DNA of 63,595 bases, from NCBI GenBank assembly GCA_902761605.1, contig CACWLC010000010.1, positions 1 through 63,595 of the forward strand, written 5' to 3'. A program made the translations under genes and the position numbers. Shown in pieces: positions 1 to 7,035 of the stretch. Numbering within the stretch: position 1 is the first letter of the stretch; every line of letters starts with the position of its first letter. The stretch comes from an uncultured Prevotellaceae bacterium. Lineage in GTDB: Bacteria; Bacteroidota; Bacteroidia; Bacteroidales; Bacteroidaceae. The notes under the pieces were generated by a model. It did no database searches. It saw nothing but the letters and a program-made list of their open reading frames with translations, and was not told where the DNA came from.

Positions 1-37
1 AAAAAATTTAAATTAATAAAAAACTAAAATTAAGTTG

Positions 38-100
38 TTATACTTTTATTCTTCTCTCAAATCTACGCCTTTCACGGCCATAATTGGCACTTCTGGGCAT
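38..100 (-). CDS. Possible 20-residue basic microprotein
   Basis: A short frame encodes a very basic peptide that begins MPRSANYGRERRR and ends IKV, with eight Arg in 20 residues. It is not recognised as a known family. Support comes from context. A complete promoter, TATATTTG at 133-140 with TTTG at 161-164 and a 20-nt spacer, points at it, and a purine-rich AGGAG lies just before the ATG. The leader of about 26 nt can fold AACTCC against GGAGTT, which would cover that AGGAG. The alternative is the start of a non-coding RNA running off the left edge of the window. Confidence 0.4.
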   Translation of the reverse strand: MPRSANYGRERRRFERRIKV

Positions 101-132
101 AAAAACTCCTGCGCGGAGTTACATTTTTGGTG

Positions 133-164
133 CAAATATAGACATATTTCTGAAATCTAGCAAA
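133..164 (-). promoter_or_regulatory. Bacteroidetes promoter reading off the left edge
   Basis: TATATTTG at 133-140 (-7) and TTTG at 161-164 (-33) are separated by 20 nt, the standard spacing. It drives the small frame at 38-100 or an RNA that continues beyond the window. Confidence 0.6.
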
Positions 165-372
165 CATTTTCGCATATTTTTTTGAAAAATAGTCAAATTA
201 ATGCCATATTCAGAGCAAAATCTCGCAAAATTAACAATTTTTGCGCGAAATTCCGTGTATACATCGGGTTTTTGCACACTTTTACTATCATTGTTTCTGT
301 TTCGTAGTGAAAAAGGCCTCCTTATACCTTATTAAATATTCATTATAGTTCATAATTTCTTAAATTCGGCTG

Positions 373-380
373 CAAAGTTA
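373..380 (-). promoter_or_regulatory. -7 promoter element just downstream of asnS
   Basis: TAACTTTG followed by GCAGCC lies in the 43 bases after the asnS stop and points left. No annotated gene follows before the next promoter at 133-164. Two short overlapping frames (288-353 and 193-291) or a non-coding RNA are the candidates. Bases 101-422 otherwise hold only AT-rich sequence and a small GCGCAAAA/TTTTGCG hairpin near 220-245. Confidence 0.45.
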
Positions 381-422
381 ATGCTTTTTTTCGAATCTAC
401 AAGCTTTTTTATGATTTTTTTA

Positions 423-1862
423 TTAGAACTGTGCTGATTTTGGTGTTCTGGGGAACGGAATGACGTCACGAATGTTCTGCATTCCGGTCACAAAGAGTAT
501 CAATCGCTCGAAGCCCAGACCGAAGCCTGCATGAGGACATGTACCCCAGCGACGAGTGTCGAGATACCACCATAGATGAGTCTGATCCATCTGGCGACGC
601 TCTACCTCAGACATCAGTTTCTCGTAACTCTCTTCACGGACAGATCCACCGATGATCTCACCGATCTGCGGGAAGAGCACGTCAGTGCCCTGCATGGTAG
701 GACCAGGAGCAGCTGCACCCTTGTAACCTACAGAACCGCCATCGGCAGTATCCTGATTCTGTTTCATGTAGAATGACTTGAAGGCACGTGGATAGTCGGT
801 CATGATGACTGGCTTCTTGAAGTGCTCCTCAACGAGGTAACGCTCATGCTCGCTGGCGAGGTCATCACCCCAGTTGCATGGGAACTCAAATTTCTTACCA
901 TTCTTGATAGCCTCCTGAAGGATATTGATACCCTCGGTATATGGCAGACGGACGAAACTGTCCTTGAGCACACCCTCAAGACGAGCGATAAGAGTCTTAT
1001 CAATCATCTGGTTGAGGAATGCGAGGTCGTCCTTACAGTTGTCGAGTGCCCAGCGCACACAATATTTGATGAAGTCCTCCTCAAGGTCCATCAGTTCCTC
1101 CTGGTCGATGAAAGCCACCTCAGGCTCCACCATCCAGAACTCTGCCAGGTGGCGTGGAGTGTTGCTGTTCTCTGCACGGAAGGTAGGTCCGAAGGTGTAG
1201 ATAGCACCGAGTGCCGTAGCACCGAGCTCACCCTCGAGCTGTCCGGAAACAGTCAGAGATGTCTGCTCGCCGAAGAAGTCATCGTCGTAGATGATCTTTC
1301 CTTCCTCATCCTTCTTCAGGTCGTAGAGATTCTTCGTTGTTACCTGGAACATGTTTCCTGCACCCTCACAGTCAGAGGCTGTGATCAGCGGAGTATGGAA
1401 ATAGAAGAATCCATGCTCATGGAAATAGGTGTGGATAGCCATCGCCATATTATGACGGATACGCATCACGGCTCCGAAGGTGTTGGTGCGAAGACGCATG
1501 TGGGCGTTCTTACGCATCACCTCGAAGCTCTGGCCTTTCTTCTGCATGGGGTACTCATTGTCGCAGAGACCATATACCTCCAGCTTTGTGGCCTGTACCT
1601 CGCTCGACTGTCCGGCACCCTGGCTCTCTACGAGTGTTCCCTCAGCAGAGATACATGCACCAGTGGTGATCTGTTTGAGCAGCTCGTCGTCGAACTTCGT
1701 AGGATCGACAACAACCTGCACGTTCTTGATGGTTGAACCATCATTGAGGGCAATGAAGTCTACTGACTTACTGCTGCGGTGCGTACGCACCCAGCCCTTC
1801 ACGCAGACCTCCTTGCCATATTCAGTGCTCTTCAGCACATCGATGATTTTTGTTCGTTTCAT
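423..1862 (-). CDS. asnS: Asparaginyl-tRNA synthetase
   Basis: This class II aminoacyl-tRNA synthetase charges tRNA-Asn with asparagine in the cytosol. Of 479 residues, the first 100 or so form the OB-fold anticodon-binding domain ([14 protein letters not shown]). The catalytic core carries motif 2 ([15 protein letters not shown], near residue 230) and motif 3 (GFGLGFERL, about 446-454). The AEFWMVEPE signature and full length favour AsnRS over AspRS. It follows rluB after 44 bases filled by a CTAG array and shows no promoter of its own, so it is probably the last gene of a purB-rluB-asnS unit. Confidence 0.95.
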   Translation of the reverse strand: MKRTKIIDVLKSTEYGKEVCVKGWVRTHRSSKSVDFIALNDGSTIKNVQVVVDPTKFDDELLKQITTGACISAEGTLVESQGAGQSSEVQATKLEVYGLCDNEYPMQKKGQSFEVMRKNAHMRLRTNTFGAVMRIRHNMAMAIHTYFHEHGFFYFHTPLITASDCEGAGNMFQVTTKNLYDLKKDEEGKIIYDDDFFGEQTSLTVSGQLEGELGATALGAIYTFGPTFRAENSNTPRHLAEFWMVEPEVAFIDQEELMDLEEDFIKYCVRWALDNCKDDLAFLNQMIDKTLIARLEGVLKDSFVRLPYTEGINILQEAIKNGKKFEFPCNWGDDLASEHERYLVEEHFKKPVIMTDYPRAFKSFYMKQNQDTADGGSVGYKGAAAPGPTMQGTDVLFPQIGEIIGGSVREESYEKLMSEVERRQMDQTHLWWYLDTRRWGTCPHAGFGLGFERLILFVTGMQNIRDVIPFPRTPKSAQF

Positions 1863-1867
1863 TTTTT

Positions 1868-1901
1868 CTAGTTTTTTCTAGGAATGCCTAGGATAGCCTA
1901 G
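1868..1901. repeat. CTAG array with exact 10-nt period
   Basis: CTAG occurs at 1868, 1878, 1888 and 1898, each followed by six variable bases. It fills most of the asnS-rluB gap. A related array with period 9 lies inside mutL (7692-7731). Confidence 0.85.
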
Positions 1902-1906
1902 TATTA

Positions 1907-3274
1907 TTACTCATACGCTCCCATACGCAGGCGATCTACCTCCTCCTCTGTCAGGTATCTCCAGTCGCCGCGCTTCAGGTTCTTCTTAGTAAGACCGGCA
2001 AACTGCACGCGATCCAGCTTCTGAACACGATAGCCGAGGCTCTCGAAGATACGACGAACGATACGGTTCTTACCAGAGTGGATCTCAATGCCTACCTGTT
2101 TCTTGTCTGTAGGATGAGCATACTGCACATCGTCGGCCTTGATCTCTCCGTCCTCGAGCTGGATGCCCTCAGCAATCTGCTGCAGGTCGTGAGCAGAACA
2201 AGCCTTATCAAGGAATACATGATAGATCTTCTTCTTGAGATACTTCGGATGAGTGAGCTTTGAAGCCATATCACCATCGTTGGTGAGCAGGAGCACACCT
2301 GTGGTGTTACGGTCCAGACGTCCTACGGGATAGATACGCTCAGGACAAGCATTCTTCACGAGGTCCATAACAGTCTTACGCTGCTGAGGATCATCTGAAG
2401 TGGTGACATAGTCCTTGGGTTTGTTGAGAAGCACGTATACCTTCTTCTCGATGGTAACAGGCTGGTCATGGAAACGAACCTCGTCAGTACGGAGGATCTT
2501 TGTTCCAAGTTCAGTAACGACCTGACCATTTACTGTTACCACACCTGCCTGGATGAACTCATCAGCCTCACGACGGCTGCATACACCTGCATTGGCGAGA
2601 TACTTGTTAAGACGCAATGGCTCGTTTGGATCGTAGTTCACCTCCTTGTACTCGATACGCTTCTTCATGCTATACTTAGCATTGGGATCGTAACCAGGAG
2701 TATGCTTCTTCTTATTATATGGAGCTGGGGCACCGTAAGGAGCACGGCCCTGCTTATTGTACTTGTTAGAACCACCGCCCTGGGCATTATATCCGCCCTG
2801 ACGTGGAGCACCGTATGAAGGACGCTGTCCATAGCCGCCCTCACGAGGCTGACGTGGCTGGTAACCACCGCGTGGCTCCTGACCATATTCACTTCCGCGC
2901 TGCTGATAACCGCCTTCACGACTCTGGTATCCACCCTGACGTGGAGCGCCATATGAAGGACGCTGCTGACGTGGCTGATATCCGCCTTCACGATTTTGGC
3001 GTGGCTGATAACCGCCTTCGCGCTGCTGATAACCGCCCTGACGTGGACGGAAACTGGGACGCTGTGGTGTGCTACTCTGCAGACCTGCGCCAAAACCCTC
3101 TGGACGGAAACCGCCCTCATCATTGTCATGATTGTAGGTAGGACGCTCATAGGCCGGACGCTGTCCTGTGTGAATACGTGGGCGTGGTGAACGACCCGGA
3201 CGGAATTCACGCTGTTCATTCTGAAAACCATCTTTTGGTGTTTCTTCTGTCTTCTTCTCGTTTTCGAAATCCAT
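1907..3274 (-). CDS. rluB: RsuA/RluB-family rRNA pseudouridine synthase with long RG-rich N-terminal tail
   Basis: This enzyme isomerises a uridine in ribosomal RNA to pseudouridine. The C-terminal half is standard: an S4 RNA-binding domain (LRLNKYLANAGVCSRREAD, about residues 220-265) and the catalytic motif GRLDRNTTGVLLL with catalytic Asp321. Residues of about 20-200 are low complexity, built from variants of QGGY, REGGYQPRQ and RPSYGAPRQ and rich in Arg, Gly, Gln and Tyr, like an RGG box. At 455 residues it is nearly twice the usual RsuA/RluB length because of this tail. It lies 51 bases after purB and 44 before asnS. Which rRNA position it modifies cannot be read from sequence. Confidence 0.9.
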   Translation of the reverse strand: MDFENEKKTEETPKDGFQNEQREFRPGRSPRPRIHTGQRPAYERPTYNHDNDEGGFRPEGFGAGLQSSTPQRPSFRPRQGGYQQREGGYQPRQNREGGYQPRQQRPSYGAPRQGGYQSREGGYQQRGSEYGQEPRGGYQPRQPREGGYGQRPSYGAPRQGGYNAQGGGSNKYNKQGRAPYGAPAPYNKKKHTPGYDPNAKYSMKKRIEYKEVNYDPNEPLRLNKYLANAGVCSRREADEFIQAGVVTVNGQVVTELGTKILRTDEVRFHDQPVTIEKKVYVLLNKPKDYVTTSDDPQQRKTVMDLVKNACPERIYPVGRLDRNTTGVLLLTNDGDMASKLTHPKYLKKKIYHVFLDKACSAHDLQQIAEGIQLEDGEIKADDVQYAHPTDKKQVGIEIHSGKNRIVRRIFESLGYRVQKLDRVQFAGLTKKNLKRGDWRYLTEEEVDRLRMGAYE

Positions 3275-3325
3275 TTTTTACTTTCTCTTTATAGGTTATT
3301 ACTTTCTTATACCTTATTATATATA

Positions 3326-4678
3326 TTATATTCCTGTGTATGTCGAAGGAGTAATGGCTCTGAGTTCCTCCTTCACCTCCTCGCTGACATCGAGAGTCTC
3401 GATGAAGTTGGCGATGGTATTGGCATTGATACCCTCATTGGTACGGGTGAGTGCCTTCAGTGTCTCGTAAGGATTAGGATATGCCTCACGACGAAGGATG
3501 GTCTGGATGGCCTCAGCGACAACTGCCCAGGTGTTATCAAGATCCTGCTGGAGCTTCTCCTCGTTGAGGATGAGCTTACGCAGACCCTTCAACGTGCTCT
3601 GGAAGGCGATGAGGGCATGACCCATAGGAACACCGACGTTACGGAGCACCGTTGAGTCGGTAAGGTCGCGCTGCAGACGACTTACAGGCAGTTTTGCTGC
3701 GAGGAACTGCAGGATGGCATTGGCGATGCCGAGGTTGCCTTCAGAGTTCTCGTAGTCGATGGGGTTCACCTTATGTGGCATAGCACTGCTGCCCACCTCT
3801 CCCTTCTTGATCTTCTGCTTGAAGTAATCCATAGAGATATACATCCAGAAGTCGCGGTCGAGGTCGATGATGATGGTGTTGATACGACGCATGGCATCGA
3901 AGATGGCGCCGAGCCAGTCGTAGTTGGAGATCTGTGTGGTGTACTGCTCACGCTCAAGACCGAGCTTTTCACTTACGAAGGCATTACCAAACTCACGCCA
4001 GTCGTACTGGGGATATGCCACATGATGGGCATTGAAGTTACCTGTGGCACCACCGAACTTGGCGGTAACAGGTAGTTCCTTCAGTCCACGGAGCTGTTCC
4101 TCAAGACGGTACACATATACCATTATCTCCTTACCCAGACGTGTAGGTGATGCCGGCTGTCCATGGGTCTTGGCGAGCATGGGGATATTCTTCCACTGCT
4201 CAGCATAGTCATGGAGCTGTTCGATGAGTTCCTCCAACAAAGGATAATACACATCCTCCAGTGCCTCCTTGATGCTCAAGGGCACACTGGTGTTGTTGAT
4301 ATCCTGCGAAGTAAGTCCGAAGTGGATGAATTCCTTGAAGCGCTCAATATTATCCAAGCCCATAGAATCCAGTTTCTCCTTGATAAAATACTCTACGGCT
4401 TTGACATCGTGGTTGGTTACAGCCTCGATATCCTTTACGCGCTGCGCATCGGCTGGCGTAAACTCACGGTAAATATTTCTCAGGTCATCAAACAGGCTAT
4501 GGTTGAAATCCATGAGTTGGGGAAGAGGAAGTTCACAGAGGGCGATGAAATACTCTATCTCTACACGTACACGGTATCTGATTAGTGCATACTCTGAGAA
4601 ATAGTCTGCCAACGGTTCTGTCTTACCTCTATAGCGGCCATCTATAGGCGAGATGGCTGTCAATAAACTTAAATCCAT
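3326..4678 (-). CDS. purB: Adenylosuccinate lyase
   Basis: This enzyme acts twice in purine synthesis, cleaving SAICAR to AICAR and adenylosuccinate to AMP, each time releasing fumarate. The 450 residues match the usual length. The fumarase/aspartase signature SSAMPHKVNP is present with catalytic Ser297, as are the KTHGQPASPT and GLTSQDINNTSVP loops. It opens a unit that continues with rluB and asnS. A -7 element lies at 4735-4742, giving a leader of about 50 nt. Confidence 0.96.
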   Translation of the reverse strand: MDLSLLTAISPIDGRYRGKTEPLADYFSEYALIRYRVRVEIEYFIALCELPLPQLMDFNHSLFDDLRNIYREFTPADAQRVKDIEAVTNHDVKAVEYFIKEKLDSMGLDNIERFKEFIHFGLTSQDINNTSVPLSIKEALEDVYYPLLEELIEQLHDYAEQWKNIPMLAKTHGQPASPTRLGKEIMVYVYRLEEQLRGLKELPVTAKFGGATGNFNAHHVAYPQYDWREFGNAFVSEKLGLEREQYTTQISNYDWLGAIFDAMRRINTIIIDLDRDFWMYISMDYFKQKIKKGEVGSSAMPHKVNPIDYENSEGNLGIANAILQFLAAKLPVSRLQRDLTDSTVLRNVGVPMGHALIAFQSTLKGLRKLILNEEKLQQDLDNTWAVVAEAIQTILRREAYPNPYETLKALTRTNEGINANTIANFIETLDVSEEVKEELRAITPSTYTGI

Positions 4679-4734
4679 TTTTTATTTAACTATCGATAAT
4701 TAACTTTTTTACTGCAATTTCTCAATTGCGGCTG

Positions 4735-4742
4735 CAAAGATA
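4735..4742 (-). promoter_or_regulatory. purB promoter -7 element
   Basis: TATCTTTG followed by GCAGCC. Upstream of it is the heptad array at 4754-4781 instead of a recognisable TTTG. Confidence 0.6.
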
Positions 4743-4753
4743 CGAATAATAAA

Positions 4754-4904
4754 TAAAAAATAAAAAATAAAAAATAAAAAATATATTAATGTGGTATCAT
4801 TTCTTGACTAACGACATCCCTGCCGCCATTTTTCACCTTCTATTTCCTTTTCCAGATCACCCTCTCCTTATTTTTTATTTTATATTTTTTATTTTTTATT
4901 TTAT
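4754..4904. repeat. Paired 7-nt arrays (TAAAAAA / ATTTTTT)
   Basis: TAAAAAA is repeated four times without error at 4754-4781. At 4870-4904 the reverse-complement type runs ATTTTTT, ATTTTAT, ATTTTTT, ATTTTTT, ATTTTAT, with every A 7 nt from the next. About 88 bases lie between the arms. The right-hand arm recurs almost unchanged at 35285-35319. Confidence 0.85.
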
Positions 4905-4912
4905 ATTCAGAT

Positions 4913-5338
4913 TCAGAGCTGATACAAGTCATTGGCGGCCATCAGCTCCACCTTCTTCTCCTCCAGCACCTTCTCACATGCATCGAGGTCAGTAGGACGG
5001 ATGATGACATGAGCCACGTCGCCATTGGCAAAGGAATACATGTACTCGATGAAGATACCCTTCTCAGAGAGGTGCTTGAGCACAACGGCCAGCGAACCGC
5101 TCACGTTAGGACATACGAAACCGATGACGTCGGTGATCTTCACTGCGAAGTGATGCTCCTTAAGAACCTTATAGGCCTTCTCTGGATCAGAGACGATACA
5201 ACGGAGAATACCGAAGTCACTGTTATCCGCAATACTCATGGCTGAGAGGTTTACGCCTGACTCACCAAGAACATCTGTTACCTCTGTAAGTCTGCCAGAC
5301 TTATTCTCGAGGAAAATGCTTAATTGTTTTGCTTTCAT
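4913..5338 (-). CDS. Tandem ACT-domain protein
   Basis: This 141-residue protein consists of two ACT domains, amino-acid-binding regulatory modules: one near residues 1-70 (LSIFLENKSGRL, ESGVNLSAMS) and one near 70-141 (SLAVVLKHLSEKGIFIEYMYS). It has no catalytic domain. It lies 27 bases after paaK on the same strand, so the two are probably co-transcribed. In other anaerobes ACT proteins accompany arylacetate-CoA ligases and indolepyruvate oxidoreductases. A role in sensing aromatic amino acids is inferred from that. Confidence 0.85.
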   Translation of the reverse strand: MKAKQLSIFLENKSGRLTEVTDVLGESGVNLSAMSIADNSDFGILRCIVSDPEKAYKVLKEHHFAVKITDVIGFVCPNVSGSLAVVLKHLSEKGIFIEYMYSFANGDVAHVIIRPTDLDACEKVLEEKKVELMAANDLYQL

Positions 5339-5365
5339 ATTTTATACTTTTAGACGATTATACAA

Positions 5366-6664
5366 TTAGAGCTGGCGCTTGTCGATGACACGCTTTGCCT
5401 TGCCCTCTGAGCGTTCGATACCCTTAGGCTCCACAAGACGGACCTTGAATCCGAGACCGATGACGCTACGGAGCTCACCTTCAAGCTTCTTCTGCAGACC
5501 TACCATCGTAGACATGTCGTCAGTGAAATACTCCTCCTTAACCTCTACCTTCAGTTCTGAGGTGTCGGTATTGTTCACACGATCTACGACAAGCAGGAAG
5601 TGAGGCTCAAACTCCTTCTGTTTCAAGATGACATCCTCAATCTGTGACGGGAAGACATTGACACCACGGATGATGAGCATATCGTCACAACGACCCAGAA
5701 TACGATCCATCCTCACGAGGGTACGTCCACAGGCACACTTATCATAGTGGAGAGCGGTGAGGTCGTGGGTACGGTAACGCAACAGAGGCATGCCTTCCTT
5801 AGTGAGATGGGTGAAGGTGAGTTCACCGAATGTTCCCTCTGGCAACGGCTCACCGGTATTAGGATCGAGAATCTCCGGATAGAAGAGGTCTTCATTAAGG
5901 TGGGTACCGTTCTGGCACTGGCACTCATAACCCACACCAGGACCAGAGATCTCCGAGAGACCATAGATATCATAGGCCTTGATACCCAACGACTGCTCCA
6001 GCTTCTGACGCATCTTCTCCGTCCAGGGCTCAGCACCGAAGACTCCAACCTTCAGCTTAAACTCATCCCTGCTCCACTCACACTCATTAAGAGCCTCACC
6101 AAGGAACATGGCGTAGCTGGGGGTACAACAGAGGATGGTTGTTCCGAAATCGTGCATCAGGGTTATCTGCTTCTGGGTGTTGCCTGAAGAGATAGGAATA
6201 ACAGAAGCACCGATATTCGTTGCTCCGTCATGGGCTCCGAGACCTCCAGTGAAGAGTCCGTAGCCATAAGCCACCTGGAAGATATCATCCTTACCGGCAC
6301 CGTAGGCGGTGAAGGCACGGGAGATAGCCTCCGACCACATGGCGAGGTCCTTACGGGTATAGAGCACCACAACGGGTTTGCCTGTCGTTCCTGAAGAGGC
6401 GTGGATACGTACTATCTGACTCATCGGCACTGCAGCCAGTCCGAAAGGGTAGTTATCACGAAGGTCAAGCTTATTCGTAAAGGGCAGCTTCACGATATCG
6501 TCGATGCTCTTGATATCGCCTGGCTCGAGCCCCATCTCCTGAAACTTCTTCCGGTAGAAGGGGGTGTTATAATATACATACTCAGCCATCTTACGCAGAC
6601 GACTACTCTGCAACTCGCGAAGCTGTTCGCGATCCATGCACTCTACATGTTCATTCCAAATCAT
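5366..6664 (-). CDS. paaK: Phenylacetate-CoA ligase
   Basis: This ANL-superfamily enzyme activates phenylacetate or a related aryl acid to the CoA thioester using ATP. The 432 residues are the PaaK length. The AMP-binding loop HASSGTTGKPVV is at 88-99. Later signatures include YGLSEISGPG, the acyl-adenylate contact RYRTHDLT and the C-terminal lobe hinge RILGRCDDMLIIRGVNVFPSQIE. No ring-oxidising paa genes are nearby, so in this anaerobe it more likely serves aryl-acid salvage from or into aromatic amino acids, with the adjacent ACT protein. The substrate is an inference. Confidence 0.92.
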   Translation of the reverse strand: MIWNEHVECMDREQLRELQSSRLRKMAEYVYYNTPFYRKKFQEMGLEPGDIKSIDDIVKLPFTNKLDLRDNYPFGLAAVPMSQIVRIHASSGTTGKPVVVLYTRKDLAMWSEAISRAFTAYGAGKDDIFQVAYGYGLFTGGLGAHDGATNIGASVIPISSGNTQKQITLMHDFGTTILCCTPSYAMFLGEALNECEWSRDEFKLKVGVFGAEPWTEKMRQKLEQSLGIKAYDIYGLSEISGPGVGYECQCQNGTHLNEDLFYPEILDPNTGEPLPEGTFGELTFTHLTKEGMPLLRYRTHDLTALHYDKCACGRTLVRMDRILGRCDDMLIIRGVNVFPSQIEDVILKQKEFEPHFLLVVDRVNNTDTSELKVEVKEEYFTDDMSTMVGLQKKLEGELRSVIGLGFKVRLVEPKGIERSEGKAKRVIDKRQL

Positions 6665-6697
6665 ATACTTTCTAGTTCATTGTTTGATTGTGCGGTA

Positions 6698-6730
6698 CAA
6701 AGGTACGAAGAATAAATGACAAATGACAAA
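6698..6730 (-). promoter_or_regulatory. paaK promoter
   Basis: TACCTTTG at 6698-6705 with TTTG at 6727-6730, 21 nt apart. The -33 element falls inside the heptad array. Confidence 0.6.
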
Positions 6731-6800
6731 TGATAAATGATAATAATTCTTAAATGAGGCCTGCTCATTGCGTTTATCATTTATCATTTATCCATTATCC
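6714..6800. repeat. Paired 7-nt arrays (AAATGAY / TTATCAT)
   Basis: AAATGAC twice and AAATGAT twice at 6714-6741, then TTTATCA, TTTATCA, TTTATCC, ATTATCC at 6773-6800. The second arm is approximately the reverse complement of the first, 31 bases away. Confidence 0.85.
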
Positions 6801-6803
6801 ATT

Positions 6804-6844
6804 AAAAAAGAGAACTTCGGAAGATTTCCGAAGCTCTCTTTTTT
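6804..6844 (-). terminator. Terminator after tRNA-Val
   Basis: Long stem (AGAGAaCTTCGGAA paired with TTCCGAAGcTCTCT) ending in six T on the minus strand, directly after the tRNA. Runs of A and T on both sides may let it act in both directions. Confidence 0.85.
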
Positions 6845-6845
6845 G

Positions 6846-6920
6846 TGGGCGTTGACGGATTCGAACCGCCGACCCTCTGCTTGTAAGGCAGATGCTCTAA
6901 ACCAGCTGAGCTAAACGCCC
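6846..6920 (-). tRNA. tRNA-Val (anticodon UAC)
   Basis: The minus strand reads GGGCGUU at the 5' end and AACGCCC plus discriminator A at the 3' end. The D arm contains GCUCAGCUGGUU, the anticodon loop CUUACAA lies on a UCUGC/GCAGA stem, and the T loop is GGUUCGAAUCC. CCA is not encoded. It has its own promoter and terminator. Confidence 0.97.
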
Positions 6921-6938
6921 TTGTTTCGTTTGCGGGTG

Positions 6939-6946
6939 CAAAGGTA
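6939..6946 (-). promoter_or_regulatory. tRNA-Val promoter -7 element
   Basis: TACCTTTG followed by CACCCGC, 19 bases before the mature 5' end of the tRNA. Confidence 0.65.
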
Positions 6947-7035
6947 AGAAGAATAATTGAATCACGAAAGAGATTCGACGAAAAATGTTGTTTTATTAAC
7001 ACCTTTTAACCAAAAGAGACCTTTTGAGATCTTTT

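Noticed and set aside
822-1736. A 304-codon open frame on the plus strand opposite asnS
   Set aside because: It lies wholly antisense to a conserved gene, has no domain signature and no promoter, and is explained by codon bias of asnS.
2665-3231. A 188-codon frame within rluB in another frame
   Set aside because: It arises from the repetitive RG-rich coding sequence and is not a separate gene.
6802-7002. A 66-codon frame across the tRNA-Val gene
   Set aside because: It consists of the tRNA, its terminator and promoter read as codons.
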